In this document: positions 4,465-12,753 of the stretch, piece by piece
How positions within the stretch are numbered: position 1 is the stretch's first letter
How the letters are laid out: each line of letters opens with the position of its first letter
Origin: a virus
Direction: 5' to 3' (one strand)
IMG/VR virus record: IMGVR_UViG_3300025736_002212
Span: 1 to 30,665 of that record
DNA: 30,665 nucleotides
Made by a program: the position numbers and the translations under genes
Notes under the pieces: generated by a model
What the model saw: only the letters and a program-made list of their open reading frames with translations
The model's database searches: none
What the model was told of the DNA's origin: nothing

Positions 4465-5922
4465 ATGCCTGTCACATTGACCAACGAGCAAATAGTATCG
4501 ATATGGGATAACGACGATGCCCGCCGGACTATTCAGACGGCGAGACGTGAATACTACGACGGCACGCAAGATATTCTCGATGAGGATTCAGAGCGGATCG
4601 ACGGCAGTGACCGGACGCGCAATGTCATTAATTGGGTTAAATACATCGTCAACGCCCATGTTTCGTTCCTGACCTGCGAGCCATTCCGGTATTCACTGGA
4701 CGCCGCCGGAGCTGAACGGGGCGAGGGGGTGTCAGCGGACGACCAACGCGAAGCCCTAGCCAACCTATCGGCCATCTATGACGATAATAACCTCAACGCC
4801 ATGGACGTGGAGAACATGACCAGCGCCGTCCTTTGTTTGAATGGCGTAGAGGTCCATTCATATGATCCCGAAGGCAATGACGGCGAGGGCAAAATAGTCA
4901 TCAACTCATACGACCCCGAGGATTGGGGTTTTCTGCGAGACGCCAGCGGCAACGTCGTGGCGGCTATCTACAAAACAACCATCCCGGCAGGGTCATATTT
5001 CGAGGAAGCGATTGTTGACGAAGATTTCGATCTTTACGCGGTTTATGACGATGCCAATATCAGGGTTCTCAAAGCCGAAGGGTCGAACTTGTCGGAGGTT
5101 TCCAACACGGCCCATCAATATGGGCGTTTGCCCGTGGTGGTTTATTACACCGGGCCGAACGATGATAAACCGTTCGTTTCTGATGCCCTTGTTGGGTTGC
5201 AGAATAGTTATAACTTCGTAGCGTCCGGCAACATCGATGCTTTGCTTTACAATCTGGATGGCCTTTTGAAAATGATGGGTATTGAGCAGGGGGCGCTCTA
5301 CGAAAAGGATGAAAACGGCGTAAGGGCGATTGACTTGATTCGACAGAATCGCGTTCTACCGATGCCAGAGGGTGGTGATGCGTCGTTCATCGAGAAGAAC
5401 AACAACTATGATGCGTATGATTTTTCACTCACCACGCTACGCCGGGCCATTCACATGATGGGAGCGGTCCCGGATAAAGAGGAAATCGCTGGTGCAACTG
5501 GCGCAACGTCGGGCATTGCTCTAAAATTAAAATTGCAACCGCAAATCGAGCAGGGATCGAATTTCTTTAAGTATTTTGTGGCGGGTTTACGCCAGCGCAT
5601 CGATTTGATTAACGCAATGTGGGAAATCAAAAGTTTCCCCATGCTGACCAATTACAATATCAAGCCCGATTTAAACATCCCGGTCAATGAAACCGAAATC
5701 TGGACAAGCATCGGGGCGCTTGAGCCATATTTGACATTGCCTGAAATGTTGCGGCGCATTCCTGGGATTGAAGACCCGGACGCCACGGCAGAGGCGAAGA
5801 AAGCCGAAAACGAAGAAAACACCTCATTGGAATTAGAACGAATTAAGGCCACGCAACCAGTTGACGGGGTGGCGGATGATGCCGACCTGAACGCCGGGGG
5901 TGATGATGCCGATTTTGAATAA
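4465..5922 (+). CDS. Portal protein (SPP1 gp6-like)
   Basis: The 485-aa protein matches the SPP1 gp6 portal family. It has an N-terminal helical part with RTRNVINWVKYIVNAHVSFL. A wing region with GRLPVVVYYTGPNDDKPF follows, then the stem/crown part with ALVGLQNSYNFVASGNIDA and the GATGATSGIALKLKLQPQIE segment typical of these portals. The C-terminus is acidic. Portals form the dodecameric channel at one capsid vertex. The ATG lies three bases after the terL stop, with GGGG upstream. The order terS, terL, portal, scaffold, capsid is standard. Confidence 0.93.
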   Translation: MPVTLTNEQIVSIWDNDDARRTIQTARREYYDGTQDILDEDSERIDGSDRTRNVINWVKYIVNAHVSFLTCEPFRYSLDAAGAERGEGVSADDQREALANLSAIYDDNNLNAMDVENMTSAVLCLNGVEVHSYDPEGNDGEGKIVINSYDPEDWGFLRDASGNVVAAIYKTTIPAGSYFEEAIVDEDFDLYAVYDDANIRVLKAEGSNLSEVSNTAHQYGRLPVVVYYTGPNDDKPFVSDALVGLQNSYNFVASGNIDALLYNLDGLLKMMGIEQGALYEKDENGVRAIDLIRQNRVLPMPEGGDASFIEKNNNYDAYDFSLTTLRRAIHMMGAVPDKEEIAGATGATSGIALKLKLQPQIEQGSNFFKYFVAGLRQRIDLINAMWEIKSFPMLTNYNIKPDLNIPVNETEIWTSIGALEPYLTLPEMLRRIPGIEDPDATAEAKKAENEENTSLELERIKATQPVDGVADDADLNAGGDDADFE

Positions 5923-5938
5923 TAAAGGAACGTGACTC

Positions 5939-6613
5939 ATGGCAAAGGAAGACAAGGACCAAACCAAGGAACCCGGCAATGAGAACGCTGGGGGCCAAGG
6001 CGAAGGGACTGAAAACGAAACGGCAAACACCAATGAAACGCCAATGGATCAGGCGGCGGTGGATGCGTTATTGGAAAAACCTGAAGTCAAAGCAGTTTTG
6101 AATGAATTGCTTCAAAGGAATGGCGACAAACGGGCAACGCAAGCAGCGGCAACGGCCAAGAAAAGCGCCCTCGAAGATGCCAAAAAGCAACAGCGAGAAG
6201 ATAAGTTGCTTGAGGACCAGAACTTCAAGGAATTGCTCACCGTGCGCGAGCAGGAAGCGGCAGAGGCCAAGGCGAAATTGGAAGCCTACGAACGTAAGGA
6301 TCGGGTGTCAGCGTTACTGGACAAGGAACTCGTAACGGACCCGGAACAGCGCGAGGGTTTTCATTTGCTATCTGGAGACCTTGAGATAATCAAGGCTCAG
6401 ATCGACGCCCAAAAGGCAATGATTGCCCGTCTGGTCGATGAAACTGTAAATAAACGATTGAAAACAGATCCCCCACCTGGCGGGAAAACAAGTGACTCCA
6501 CCCTGACGGCTGAAGACGTGCGCGGATGGTCAACAGAAAAGCGCACTGAGTTTATCCGCAAAGAAGGCGCGGCAGCCTATGCCGCCGTCCTTGCGAAACG
6601 AGACAAAAAATAA
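5939..6613 (+). CDS. Capsid scaffolding protein
   Basis: This is a 224-residue, highly charged protein. It has an N-terminal disordered Glu/Asn/Gly/Thr-rich tail to about residue 35, a long Ala/Lys/Glu coiled-coil region at about 60-165, and a basic C-terminus ending KRDKK. The composition and the position between portal and major capsid genes fit a scaffold of the DUF4355-like type that templates procapsid assembly and is then removed. The ATG at 5939 has an AAAGGA ribosome site. No protease domain is seen, so the scaffold is probably expelled or cut by another protease. Confidence 0.85.
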   Translation: MAKEDKDQTKEPGNENAGGQGEGTENETANTNETPMDQAAVDALLEKPEVKAVLNELLQRNGDKRATQAAATAKKSALEDAKKQQREDKLLEDQNFKELLTVREQEAAEAKAKLEAYERKDRVSALLDKELVTDPEQREGFHLLSGDLEIIKAQIDAQKAMIARLVDETVNKRLKTDPPPGGKTSDSTLTAEDVRGWSTEKRTEFIRKEGAAAYAAVLAKRDKK

Positions 6614-6651
6614 CGCCGTCCATTGATAATAAAAAGGACAGGTGAAACAAA

Positions 6652-7635
6652 ATGACGATCGGACTGCAAAGCGACCTGCAAATCTATAACGCACTATTTA
6701 ACGGTGCGATGTATGAATCAGTTGCTCAAAACCTTGATGCCCTTAATGCCAATTCGGCAGGGACAATCCTGTTGGGCAACGAATTTCTGAAAGGCAATTA
6801 TGCTCAAACCTCGTTTTGGAAGGCGCTGACCACGCCCGTAACGCGGCGCAATATGACTAGCGTTTCAGCCGTGACCGATAAGGCTGCATCTCAGGCTGAA
6901 GTCGTGTCGGTGAAGATCCTGAAGAAATTCGGGCCTTTTGCTCACGCGATTGGTGCGCTGAAACAGGTCGGCACTACCCCGGCGGCCTGGTTTGAAATGA
7001 TGGGCGGCCAGTATGGCAAGACCAAAACGGAGGAGCAGTTGAACATGGCGTTTAACGCCCTTGTGGCGGCCCTGGAAGCCCAAACGGCTATTGTCTATGA
7101 TGCAACGGGCACAAGCGCAACGTCATTGACTCACGGCAACCTGGTTGAGGGCATGGCGCTGTTTGGCGACCGGTCGAGCTCAATCAAGGCCTGGGTCATG
7201 CATAGCAAGCCTTATTTCGATCTGGTTGGCAATGCGATTTCCGACAAAATCACCAATGTGGCCGATGTGGTTATTTATGGTGGTGGTCCGGGCACGTTCA
7301 ACAAGCCAGTCATCGTGTCGGATTCGAGTTATCTAATCGATTCCTCGACATCGACCAGTGAATATTATGTCCTTGGCCTGACCGAGGGAGCCGCACAACT
7401 CACGCAATCTGCAGAAGATACGATCGCCAATGTGGATGAGGTCACCGGCCTTGAACAGTTGGCCGTTCGTAGCCAAGCTGAGTTTGCTTATAACCTAAGC
7501 ATCAAGGGTTTTGAATGGGATTCTGATATCGGATCATCCAACCCTACGGCGGCCTCGGTTGGCACCGGTAGTAACTGGGATAAAGTTGTCACGTCCGATA
7601 AGGACCTGGCAGGCATTATGATTAAGGTGCTGTAA
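6652..7635 (+). CDS. Major capsid protein
   Basis: The 327-aa protein lies directly after the scaffold and is preceded by AAAAAGGACAGG. Features of HK97-fold coats used with SPP1-type heads are visible. These are an N-terminal LQIYNALFNGAMYESVAQN helix, the RRNMTSVSAVTDKAASQAEVVSVKILKKFGP strand-rich segment, a long spine-helix-like EEQLNMAFNALVAALEAQTA, and late strands (KPVIVSDSSYLI). It should be the most abundant product of the operon. It is a plausible acceptor for the glycan cassette downstream because it is rich in Ser and Thr, but that is inference. Confidence 0.9.
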   Translation: MTIGLQSDLQIYNALFNGAMYESVAQNLDALNANSAGTILLGNEFLKGNYAQTSFWKALTTPVTRRNMTSVSAVTDKAASQAEVVSVKILKKFGPFAHAIGALKQVGTTPAAWFEMMGGQYGKTKTEEQLNMAFNALVAALEAQTAIVYDATGTSATSLTHGNLVEGMALFGDRSSSIKAWVMHSKPYFDLVGNAISDKITNVADVVIYGGGPGTFNKPVIVSDSSYLIDSSTSTSEYYVLGLTEGAAQLTQSAEDTIANVDEVTGLEQLAVRSQAEFAYNLSIKGFEWDSDIGSSNPTAASVGTGSNWDKVVTSDKDLAGIMIKVL

Positions 7636-7648
7636 ATCGAAAGGTAAA

Positions 7649-8341
7649 ATGATGGAATCGATTGGCATTTATGCGTTAATTCGCAATGAAATCACCACAG
7701 CTACTATGGATGGGGTTAGAGCCATTGGGTATCGCGCCCGCCATATAAGCCCAAAGGTTTTTTCACAGGTAGATGATGTTGAGCCTTTCAGGGCGGTTAT
7801 TCTCGGTGATTTAAGCCCCCGTCAGTCTGATATTGTGTCGGCCTATGCCAACGTATCAGGGGTGAGGGGTTTAGCGAAACGCCAATCGATTCCGATCATG
7901 GCTGTAATTCCTGCGGCCCAAGAGACCGCGAGTGATGATTCATGGGTAGTTTTCATGCCGACGGCAACGGGATTGTTAGAGGACAGAACGACGATATCCT
8001 GTTCGATGGATGCCATTAAAAAGGGCGTTCCGTTCAAGACGATTCTGCAACGATATACAGCTCATGAAATGGGTTTGGCGATTGAAGAACCCGGCAAGGT
8101 TAAACAACCGCCACGGGGGGCGGAAATGGCTGAGGCAGACACCAGCGACGCCATAGCGCCCCCCGAAACCATGAATATACGGACTGATCCTCCATGTGCG
8201 GAACCAGCGTTAGAAGCCGTTGCCCCTGAACCGGTGGCGGTTTTGGATTTGCCGGTAGCTCCCATTACTCGTCCTAAGCCAAGTGCAAAGCGCGGGCGGC
8301 CCTTTGGAAGCAAGAACGTCAAGCCAAGGAGTAAAACCTAA
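7649..8341 (+). CDS. Unknown head-operon protein with AT-hook-like C-terminus
   Basis: This is a 230-aa protein of unknown family. The first roughly 150 residues look like a compact alpha/beta domain (FRAVILGDLS, SIPIMAVIPAA, DSWVVFMPTA). A Pro/Ala/Glu-rich linker of about 60 residues follows. The C-terminus AKRGRPFGSKNVKPRSKT contains the RGRP core and GSKN tail of an AT-hook, a minor-groove DNA-binding motif. Two ATG codons are adjacent at 7649 and 7652, and the second has the better spacing from AAAGG. The stop overlaps the next start (TAATG). Its position after the coat gene suggests a head accessory or internal DNA-binding protein. Confidence 0.7.
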   Translation: MMESIGIYALIRNEITTATMDGVRAIGYRARHISPKVFSQVDDVEPFRAVILGDLSPRQSDIVSAYANVSGVRGLAKRQSIPIMAVIPAAQETASDDSWVVFMPTATGLLEDRTTISCSMDAIKKGVPFKTILQRYTAHEMGLAIEEPGKVKQPPRGAEMAEADTSDAIAPPETMNIRTDPPCAEPALEAVAPEPVAVLDLPVAPITRPKPSAKRGRPFGSKNVKPRSKT

Positions 8342-8754
8342 TGGCTTTAGTATATACATTCTGCACGGAAGCCGAAGCGGATGCTTTTTTCCTGGGACGG
8401 TTGGGGTCTGATTCTTATTGGACATCGGGGGCGGAAAAGGAAGCAGCGTTAACCACAGCATACCGACAGATTTATTATAATAAAGAATATGAATTCACTG
8501 ACCCGGCCAGCGGGGTTGAATGGGCGACAGTGATTAAGTATGCCCAATGTGAACAGGCTTTATTTTTGCTTATCCATCAAGAGGACATGGATAAGCGCGT
8601 CGGATTGCAAGCGCAGGGCGTGCGAACGGCATGGTCAGTGCAGGAGGGCTATGCCGAGGGCGTGAAGCGACCGCCTATTTGTATCTCGGCAAAGGAATAT
8701 CTGAAACCGTATCGGAAATACGGAATGGGCTTGATGGTCAACATGCCAGATTAG
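8341..8754 (+). CDS. Head-tail connector protein (DnaT-like/adaptor type)
   Basis: The 137-aa protein fits the family of small helical adaptors placed after the coat gene. The N-terminus MALVYTFCTEAEADAFFLGR and the helical EKEAALTTAYRQIYYNKEYEF and KYAQCEQALFLLIHQ are typical. This group is often labelled 'DnaT-like' but acts as the head-completion adaptor that docks on the portal. It begins in the TAATG overlap with the preceding gene. In most related phages the next genes are head closure and neck; here a ten-gene cassette intervenes. Confidence 0.8.
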   Translation: MALVYTFCTEAEADAFFLGRLGSDSYWTSGAEKEAALTTAYRQIYYNKEYEFTDPASGVEWATVIKYAQCEQALFLLIHQEDMDKRVGLQAQGVRTAWSVQEGYAEGVKRPPICISAKEYLKPYRKYGMGLMVNMPD

Positions 8755-8771
8755 AAAAGGGGGTTTATATT

Positions 8772-10172
8772 GTGAGCCAAAGGACAGAAATAATGGCCGC
8801 GCGCGCAGCCGCCCGTAGGCGCTTGGGTATTAAGCCGGATGGCGCTGTTGGACATAGAGCCGGTGTGGATAATATGACTGTCAGAAATCCCGCGTCCGGT
8901 GTTTTGCGTGATGGCATGTGGCGCGGACAGCGGTGTTTTCTTATTGGGGGCGGCCCATCCTTGAGGGGGTTCAATTGGGATTCACTTGATGGGGAATTGA
9001 CCATCGGGGTTAATCGCGTCATTGAGAAAATGACACCAACCATTCTTTATTCCATGGATACGCGGTTTATCAGGTGGCTATTATCCGGACGTTACGGGGC
9101 GGAGGCGCGTGATAAATTTATCAACTCTGAATGTTTGCGGGTTTGTTTACGCAATGACCCCAAGTTTATTTTCCCACAATATGTGCATCAAATCCCGTGC
9201 GTTGGCGGCCCGGCTTGGAGTAAGTCGCTCAATCAGGGATTGGGCGGTGGATCAAACTCTGGTTATGGCGCATTAAATATGGCGGTATTGTTAGGGGCGA
9301 GTCCGATATATCTTTTGGGGTATGACATGATGGGCGATGGTAATGGGCATCAAGCGCATTGGCATGATGGGCATCCAGAGACTCAAAAGGGAAAGATATA
9401 TTCCGAACAATTCATCCCGAAATATGAAGCCGCTCTCCCCAATATAAAAGAGACTGGCGCGCGGGTGATCAATTTGAATCCACTATCGGCCATGAAATGT
9501 TTCGAGTTTGGTGATTCAGGCGACATACCGCCACAGCGCAAGCCCGTGGTGGTCGCCTATTATACCGAGGGGACAGGCTACGAGGCCGAGGCGGACCGCT
9601 TGAAGGCTAGCCTGAAGCCCTTGGGCCTTGAGGCGTGTATTGCCCCCGTGGAGAATCTTGGATCATGGCAGGCCAATACCCAATACAAGGCACGGTTTCT
9701 GAGAGAGATGTTTGATTGTTGCAAGGGGCGTGACTTGCTTTACGTGGATGCTGATGCCACGTTTGAGCGGTATCCTACAAGGGTGATTGATTTTAAGGGC
9801 GATATTGGGATACACTACAGAGCGAAACGGAACGGGAGCAAGGAGCTACTTTCGGGGACTATCTATTTGGCCAACAATAGCAGGACAAGGGCCTTGATTG
9901 ATGAGTGGATAAAATACAATGAGGCTCACCCGCTTGAATGGGATCAGCGCAATTTGCAAAAGGTTATTCATTCAATGTCTAGGGGCACAACGGCAGAAGA
10001 TGCGAAACGGCGCACGCGGGAAGTGCTGGCAGGGGACGAGGAAGAGCGAGCTTTGTTCTCCTTGGTAGAATTGCCAGCCGAATACTGCGCAATATTTGAT
10101 CAGGACATGGCTCCGAATCCTGTAATCAAACACTGGCAAGCGTCGCGTCGGCTCAAAGCCACAATAGGGTGA
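8772..10172 (+). CDS. Fused MptE/DUF115-like and GT-A glycosyltransferase protein
   Basis: The 466-aa product has two domains. Residues about 52-245 carry RCFLIGGGPSL, TIGVNRVIEK and YGALNMAVLLGASPIYLLGYD, the pattern of DUF115/MptE-like proteins, a fold related to GT42 sialyltransferases. Residues about 256-405 carry KPVVVAYYTEGTGYEAEADRL and LLYVDADATFERYP, a GT-A nucleotide-sugar transferase with DxD at 326-328. The start is the GTG at 8772 with AAAAGGGGG upstream; a longer frame overlapping the connector gene has no ribosome site. It opens the glycan cassette. Exact donor and acceptor cannot be told. Confidence 0.82.
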   Translation: MSQRTEIMAARAAARRRLGIKPDGAVGHRAGVDNMTVRNPASGVLRDGMWRGQRCFLIGGGPSLRGFNWDSLDGELTIGVNRVIEKMTPTILYSMDTRFIRWLLSGRYGAEARDKFINSECLRVCLRNDPKFIFPQYVHQIPCVGGPAWSKSLNQGLGGGSNSGYGALNMAVLLGASPIYLLGYDMMGDGNGHQAHWHDGHPETQKGKIYSEQFIPKYEAALPNIKETGARVINLNPLSAMKCFEFGDSGDIPPQRKPVVVAYYTEGTGYEAEADRLKASLKPLGLEACIAPVENLGSWQANTQYKARFLREMFDCCKGRDLLYVDADATFERYPTRVIDFKGDIGIHYRAKRNGSKELLSGTIYLANNSRTRALIDEWIKYNEAHPLEWDQRNLQKVIHSMSRGTTAEDAKRRTREVLAGDEEERALFSLVELPAEYCAIFDQDMAPNPVIKHWQASRRLKATIG

Positions 10173-10177
10173 ACATC

Positions 10178-11065
10178 ATGACACTAGGCGATTTGCATAT
10201 CGGGAGGGGAACATTTGAAAACGGAAGCGGGAAAGCGCACCGATCATCAAAAAACCATACCCCAGTATTCAATTGTCAAATGGTCGGAACGTTTAACGTC
10301 AATGCTGATTTCAGCATCGGGGATTTTGAACCTTGCATGACGTATCTCGATAAACGTTATTGGCTTGTTAGGATAGACGATACTTATTATGGATGGGCGA
10401 TGCGCTGGGATGGGAGCAAGTTTCGCTTGAAAAAACTTGAGATATTGACCCGCTCACCACTGCCGGATAAATTGAAGGACGGGCGGGAATTGAAGATTGA
10501 GGTTTTATCGCGCTGGGATAGCAGACGAATCAATCAATGGGCATCTGATATAACCTGGTTTCAATCGTTCCCGTGGTCGCCCCAACGAGCGGATAGCGCC
10601 ATGGTGTGGGATACCATCAAGGGGCACGGTGAATGGTCGGGGTCAACCGTATTGGATATTGGTTGCAATTATGGGTTCTTTTCCTTTCAGGCGGCAAAGG
10701 CGGGGGCGCAGGTCACTGGAACGGATCGAGCGCCCGTCATGGGCGTTGCCAAAACAATCAATGACCACATTGAGATGATGGATGTCAAGTTTCGTGCCGG
10801 GTGGGGTGAAGAGACGTTCGATTATATCTTTTATTTGAGTGTCCACCATCAAATAGATCCCATATATGAAACTCTTGGGAGGACGATTGAAAACTTGCGT
10901 AGGCGCGCGCGCAAGGGCCTGTTTGTTGAATTGATCAATCCCCCGTTGAAGGGTGAAAGAAGCGAGGCGGATGTGAATGAAATCATGGGCGGTGAAGTTC
11001 TTACACGCTATAAGCACCGCGTCCGCTGTATGAGAACCATCTATAAGATGGGGGGAGAAGCATGA
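10178..11065 (+). CDS. Class I SAM-dependent methyltransferase
   Basis: The 295-aa protein has a Rossmann methyltransferase domain in its C-terminal half. Motif I is VLDIGCNYGFFSF from residue 158, and GTD (D183) is the ribose-binding acidic position. The KGLFVELINPP strand comes near the end. The first 140 residues, ending in FQSFPWSPQRAD, resemble the substrate region of CmoB-like or sugar methyltransferases. The ATG at 10178 has AGGGTGA upstream. A GTG at 10169, overlapping the previous stop by four bases, is the alternative. A small-molecule or glycan methyltransferase role is inferred from the neighbours. Confidence 0.85.
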   Translation: MTLGDLHIGRGTFENGSGKAHRSSKNHTPVFNCQMVGTFNVNADFSIGDFEPCMTYLDKRYWLVRIDDTYYGWAMRWDGSKFRLKKLEILTRSPLPDKLKDGRELKIEVLSRWDSRRINQWASDITWFQSFPWSPQRADSAMVWDTIKGHGEWSGSTVLDIGCNYGFFSFQAAKAGAQVTGTDRAPVMGVAKTINDHIEMMDVKFRAGWGEETFDYIFYLSVHHQIDPIYETLGRTIENLRRRARKGLFVELINPPLKGERSEADVNEIMGGEVLTRYKHRVRCMRTIYKMGGEA

Positions 11066-11712
11066 AGCGTATAACCATTGTCATTCCCACCCGCAATCGA
11101 TGGGATAAATTGCGCCGCGCTTTGGCCTCTTGTATCGAGCATCCGCAGGTTGACGTGACGGTTGTTTGTGATGGGGATAGGGATACGTTTGACAGGCTGA
11201 TGGACGTCCAGGCCCACAATCTAAGGGTGATGTATGTCCCGGAAAACAAAGGCGCGGTGTTCTGCCGGAATCTTGCGTGCAAGGATATCCAGGACGGCTT
11301 GCTTTACGCCACGGATGATATTGAGTTTAAGCCCGGCGCGATTGACGCGGCCTTGGCGGCTTTCAACAAGCATTTTACGGACGATGACGGGGTTGTCGGG
11401 TTTACCCAAACACCCCACTCATTTCACCCGTCCGGCGTGGCGCTGATGGGTCTGGCGTTTCTTGGCCGGTATCCAGACAGGCAGCCATTCTGCCCGGACT
11501 ATTATCATTTTGCGGCGCAAGAGATTTATGAATTGGCCAACAAGCTTGGGCGGTTCGTTCAATGCCCGGAGTCGTGCGTTATCCACCGGCACCCATGTTT
11601 CAACCCCGATCAAATGGACCAAACACACAAGGACGCCCGGCGACTCAAAAAACAAGACGACGAAACCCGCCGGCACCGCAAGGCTCAAGGCCTTATTTGG
11701 GGAGAACAATGA
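11062..11712 (+). CDS. GT2-family glycosyltransferase
   Basis: The 216-aa protein starts ITIVIPTRNRWDKLRRALAS, the hallmark N-terminus of GT2 (GT-A fold) enzymes that bind the nucleotide sugar. ENKGAVFCRNLA and the metal-binding acidic pair in YATDDIEF (D85, D86) follow. It is shorter than most GT2 enzymes, has no membrane helix and ends in a charged helical tail. The start overlaps the previous stop (ATGA) and the stop overlaps the next start (ATGA), so translation is coupled through three genes. It should add one sugar to a protein or glycan acceptor. Confidence 0.88.
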   Translation: MKRITIVIPTRNRWDKLRRALASCIEHPQVDVTVVCDGDRDTFDRLMDVQAHNLRVMYVPENKGAVFCRNLACKDIQDGLLYATDDIEFKPGAIDAALAAFNKHFTDDDGVVGFTQTPHSFHPSGVALMGLAFLGRYPDRQPFCPDYYHFAAQEIYELANKLGRFVQCPESCVIHRHPCFNPDQMDQTHKDARRLKKQDDETRRHRKAQGLIWGEQ

Positions 11713-12017
11713 GGGCATTTATTCTAATCGTCATGGTTTTGTTATTGGCTGGGTGTGTGGCGTCAAGGTCGATGTGCGTTCAGGTGCCCGTGAGTGGGGC
11801 AGAAACCTTCACCACGGCTGAAATAGAAGAGAAGGCTACAACGCCGTGGAGTGTGGGCGATTTGACGCTGACGGCCTTTACCGTGCGTGCGGCTGATGGG
11901 GCAACAACCTCAAGCGCAACCATAACGGCAACCAAGGATTCAGCGGTGGGTATGTGGACAACGATTTTCACTTACGCGGCTGGGATCATAACGGCCCTGG
12001 CAGCGGCGGGATTATAA
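11709..12017 (+). CDS. Small lipoprotein
   Basis: The 102-aa protein starts MRAFILIVMVLLLAGC, a signal peptide with a consensus lipobox (LAGC, Cys16), so it should be lipid-modified by the host Lgt/Lsp pathway and anchored in an envelope membrane. The middle is Thr/Ala-rich. The C-terminal 25 residues (WTTIFTYAAGIITALAAAGL) are hydrophobic and could form a membrane segment. The start overlaps the preceding stop as ATGA. Phage lipoproteins often act in superinfection exclusion or lysis (Rz1), but this one lacks the proline-rich Rz1 composition. A longer upstream frame was rejected because it overlaps the GT2 gene. Confidence 0.78.
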   Translation: MRAFILIVMVLLLAGCVASRSMCVQVPVSGAETFTTAEIEEKATTPWSVGDLTLTAFTVRAADGATTSSATITATKDSAVGMWTTIFTYAAGIITALAAAGL

Positions 12018-12018
12018 T

Positions 12019-12753
12019 ATGAAGCCAACAGTCACCCACATCGTCAATATCTTCCTGGATTATGATCGGCCCGATGTGATTCTCAAACCGGAATGGATTG
12101 TTAAGCGTTTCGATCAGTTTCAGGCCACAACGCTGCGCTCATTGTTGGGCCAGACGTATCAGGATTTCAGGATTTGGGTTTATTGCGGCTTACGCAACAA
12201 GGCGCTGACACAATCATTTGATTGGCATCCACGAATCGAACGGATTTACGGCGAGGGGCGGGACGCGATGAAAACGGTTGATACTGATTTCGTCGCTGTT
12301 ACACGTATTGACTCGGACGATCTAATGCATCGTGAAGCCATGGCCGACGTTCATAACGCCATGGTTTATGACGCCACAAAGAGGTGCGTGCTGATTTTTA
12401 AAAGGAATCTAGCATGGAATCAGAACTATAATTTCATTGGGTATCATTACCGGAAGGCGCCGCCATTCTTCACCCATATTTTTCCCCGGTCGATTTATCA
12501 GGATTTTACGGCATACTATCGTGGCCATTTTGTTAAACACGGGCAGTCTGGGGCGAGGCGCTCCGATGCTATTGAGTTGCCCGTCCATCGTATTTGCGTC
12601 ATCAAACATCAAGAAAACATATCTGATATCAAGCGCAACAGAGAACCGGCAGCGCTCACCCCGGAAGGGTTGGCCCGCCTTCGTGCCAAGGGTTGCATTT
12701 ACGCAGAGGATGAAAAAATCATAGGAAATATATTAACGGAGTTTGGGCAATGA
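12019..12753 (+). CDS. Putative rhamnosyltransferase-family glycosyltransferase
   Basis: The 244-aa protein matches the layout of the 'putative rhamnosyl transferase' family (PF11316-like). An N-terminal WIVKRFDQFQATTLRSLLGQTYQDFRIWV segment lies at residues 26-54. An acidic metal/donor motif TRIDSDDLMH follows with D98, D100 and D101, then an aromatic acceptor region. It is a soluble GT-A type enzyme. The ATG comes one base after the lipoprotein stop, and the end overlaps the next start (ATGA). The sugar is not certain; the family name is historical. Confidence 0.78.
   Translation: MKPTVTHIVNIFLDYDRPDVILKPEWIVKRFDQFQATTLRSLLGQTYQDFRIWVYCGLRNKALTQSFDWHPRIERIYGEGRDAMKTVDTDFVAVTRIDSDDLMHREAMADVHNAMVYDATKRCVLIFKRNLAWNQNYNFIGYHYRKAPPFFTHIFPRSIYQDFTAYYRGHFVKHGQSGARRSDAIELPVHRICVIKHQENISDIKRNREPAALTPEGLARLRAKGCIYAEDEKIIGNILTEFGQ

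Noticed and set aside
11462-11821. Plus-strand 119-aa frame overlapping the GT2 and lipoprotein genes
   Set aside because: It has no homology pattern and is the shadow of two coupled genes with clear motifs.
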